In this document: positions 63,201 through 64,000 of the stretch, one piece after another
Layout of the letters: every line of letters begins with the position of its first letter
Position numbering within the stretch: position 1 is the first letter of the stretch
Assembly (NCBI RefSeq): GCF_000003815.2
Contig: NC_049981.1
Location: 10,086,948-10,150,947 of the forward strand
From: Branchiostoma floridae
Lineage: Eukaryota; Chordata; Leptocardii; Amphioxiformes; Branchiostomatidae
Direction: 5' to 3'
Length of the DNA: 64,000 bases
Translations under genes and position numbers: made by a program
The notes under the pieces: generated by a model
What the model saw: only the letters and a program-made list of their open reading frames with translations
Database searches by the model: none
Told to the model about the DNA's origin: nothing

Positions 63201-64000
63201 TTTTGGTGTTTCTTCTTCTGCAGACCGAAGGCACATATAGATGGGCAGACGGAACCAGATTGGCCGGTTGCGCCTTCACCAACTGGGCATCGAACGAACC
63301 AAATGATAACGGTGGACAAAACTGTGTGCACATGTGGTCCGACTACGACTACAAGTGGGACGACGACTTTTGCCAGTACCAGAAATATTTCATTTGCCAA
63401 ATAGGTACGTATTCAGAAGTAGAAATGATTCATGACTGGCCAACGGTGGAATTATGAGAGTTGAAGTTATACATTTTCCAATCAGAAAGTCTATTGTCTT
63501 CATAGTTGAACAAGAACAAAGTAACTGTTTATCAATGTATTTTCTTTAGGCCCTGGAGAGGAAAACAACTTCAAACGGGCTGGGGGTAAGTCTTCAACAT
63601 CAAAACGGTATCGCAATCAGTTGTTTGTGACATGTCTTTGTTCATCCGTTGTTTTAAAGCATTCAAGGAGGAATATCAACAAGAGCGTTTAGATTCCTGT
63701 CAACCACATATGTCGTTATCGTAAGTTATGGTATGATATGACATGATATATGTTCCTGAGTTGCATGCATGTTTTTGCATCTACCAGAATCATGCCAGGT
63801 TGGAGATGGGGCGTCCTACCGAGGAACAGTCTTTGTGACCCAAACAGGCAAGACGTGTCAGCGCTGGGACAGTCAGACACCTCATGAACACACCAGGACA
63901 TCCAGTAGCTTTCCTGCACGTAGATTGGAGGAGAACTACTGCCGGAATCCGGACGGGGAATCCGGCGTTTGGTGCTACACTACGGATCCCAACGACAGAT
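60155..64000 (+). CDS. Gene 5 (partial): F-lectin / C-type lectin / kringle protein
   Basis: Exons: 60155-60266, 60600-60740, 61340-61520, 62019-62254, 62541-62752, 63224-63404, 63550-63585, and 63788 to the window edge; all junctions keep frame. Order: signal peptide, helix plus Pro/Thr tail, F-type lectin, C-type lectin, short spacer, kringle (cut by the edge). The F-lectin keeps HX26RXDX4R and the C-type lectin keeps EPN, so both could bind sugars. The C-type lectin, spacer and kringle order equals that of gene 3 near 46274-47700, where the kringle is dead. Confidence 0.75.
60600..60740 (+). CDS. Gene 5 exon 2: helix and Pro/Thr linker
   Basis: Follows AATGTTGCAG, ends CCCG before GTAAGT. 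Encodes [35 protein letters not shown] and [11 protein letters not shown]. Shows the ancestral arrangement with the linker on the helix exon, as in gene 1. Confidence 0.82.
60858..60906 (+). pseudogene. Fragment of F-lectin exon start
   Basis: ACAAATGTTACTATTTCCTA through ATCAACATCGCTAGAGGAAA repeats 61315-61363 almost exactly, then the lectin frame is lost. It duplicates the acceptor and the first codons (DINIARGK) of the real exon at 61340. Confidence 0.75.
61340..61520 (+). CDS. Gene 5 exon 3: F-lectin, first half
   Basis: Follows CCTATGACAG, ends AACAG before GTATGT. Encodes [53 protein letters not shown]. Shorter than gene 2 copies by about ten residues, with an extra Cys (LDCK). The motif His (CQHND) is present. 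Confidence 0.87.
62019..62254 (+). CDS. Gene 5 exon 4: F-lectin, second half
   Basis: Follows TATCTACAG. Encodes [52 protein letters not shown] and CEVQVFSG. The end at TTTTCAG before GTCGAA uses a poor donor, so this boundary is less sure. RXDX4R intact, 26 residues after the His. Confidence 0.86.
62541..62752 (+). CDS. Gene 5 exon 5: C-type lectin domain, first half
   Basis: The only nearby acceptor giving the right phase is TTCTTTGAAG at 62540. Encodes [38 protein letters not shown] and [11 protein letters not shown]; ends GAG before GTAAGC in phase 0. Confidence 0.85.
62889..63135 (+). mobile_element. tRNA-derived SINE
   Basis: GCAATGGCCGACTGGTAGAG (A box-like) and GTAGGTCGTGAGTTCCTCCC (B box-like) lead a 240-base repeat lying in a gene 5 intron. 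The body ends GAAATAGAGATGGGCGCCA. Confidence 0.65.
63224..63404 (+). CDS. Gene 5 exon 6: C-type lectin domain, second half
   Basis: Follows TCTTCTGCAG, ends ATAG before GTACGT. Encodes [55 protein letters not shown] and WDD as in 46877-47057. Confidence 0.92.
63550..63585 (+). CDS. Gene 5 exon 7: short spacer
   Basis: A 36-base phase 1-1 exon between TTTCTTTAG and GTAAGT encoding [13 protein letters not shown]. Position and length match 47192-47227. Confidence 0.6.
63788..64000 (+). CDS. Gene 5 exon 8: kringle, cut by window edge
   Basis: Follows GCATCTACCAG. Encodes [40 protein letters not shown] and [10 protein letters not shown] up to the edge; the last two cysteines lie outside. Confidence 0.9.

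Noticed and set aside
1-64000. CRISPR arrays, bacterial operons or prophage
   Set aside because: Spliced exons, LINEs and SINEs show a eukaryotic genome; no spaced direct repeats of CRISPR type are present.

Overview
The window is eukaryotic, intron-rich DNA, most probably from a cephalochordate (amphioxus, Branchiostoma type). This is inferred from the mix of secreted domains (F-type lectin, kringle, PAN/apple, SRCR, hevein-like and C-type lectin) on separate phase-1 exons, together with dense TIR elements, CR1/L2-like LINEs, tRNA-like SINEs and a 100-base assembly gap. No bacterial, organellar or viral gene is seen.

All host exons lie on the + strand and form a tandem family of secreted mosaic proteins. 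Each gene opens with the same cassette: a signal-peptide exon (starts at 1672, 9147, 21060, 56899 and 60155), usually followed by a short amphipathic-helix segment with a Pro/Thr-rich tail. The recognition modules downstream differ from gene to gene. Gene 1 (1672-5975) has two kringles. Gene 2 (9147-19087) is F-lectin, linker, PAN, linker, F-lectin (485 aa, all phases close). Gene 3 (21060-51509) is the longest model: four F-lectins, a kringle, a mucin-like linker, SRCR, a hevein-like domain and two C-type lectin domains (1314 aa if it is one gene). Gene 4 (56899-58475) is a signal peptide plus one kringle. Gene 5 (60155 to beyond the edge) is helix, F-lectin, C-type lectin and kringle. Two further copies of the upstream region (7081-7572 and 36459-36690) have lost their signal-peptide exon.

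Nearly every domain starts and ends in phase 1, so modules can be added, lost or repeated without breaking frame. The sequence shows this happening: twin kringle exons, a near-identical 2.57 kb duplication carrying F-lectin exons, a dead kringle, a PAN-exon ghost, and two genes ended by small stop-creating changes at an old splice donor. The F-lectin sugar-binding motif HX26RXDX4R is intact in genes 2 and 5 and eroded in all four gene 3 copies. The likely role is extracellular, multivalent recognition of glycans or microbes; this is inference from domain families.

The rest is mostly repeats: two degenerate LINEs (12765-15010 and 22977-26250, both minus), an LTR-like element with almost identical 206-base ends (47998-49946), and many TIR/MITE-like elements, several with visible 2-3 base target duplications.
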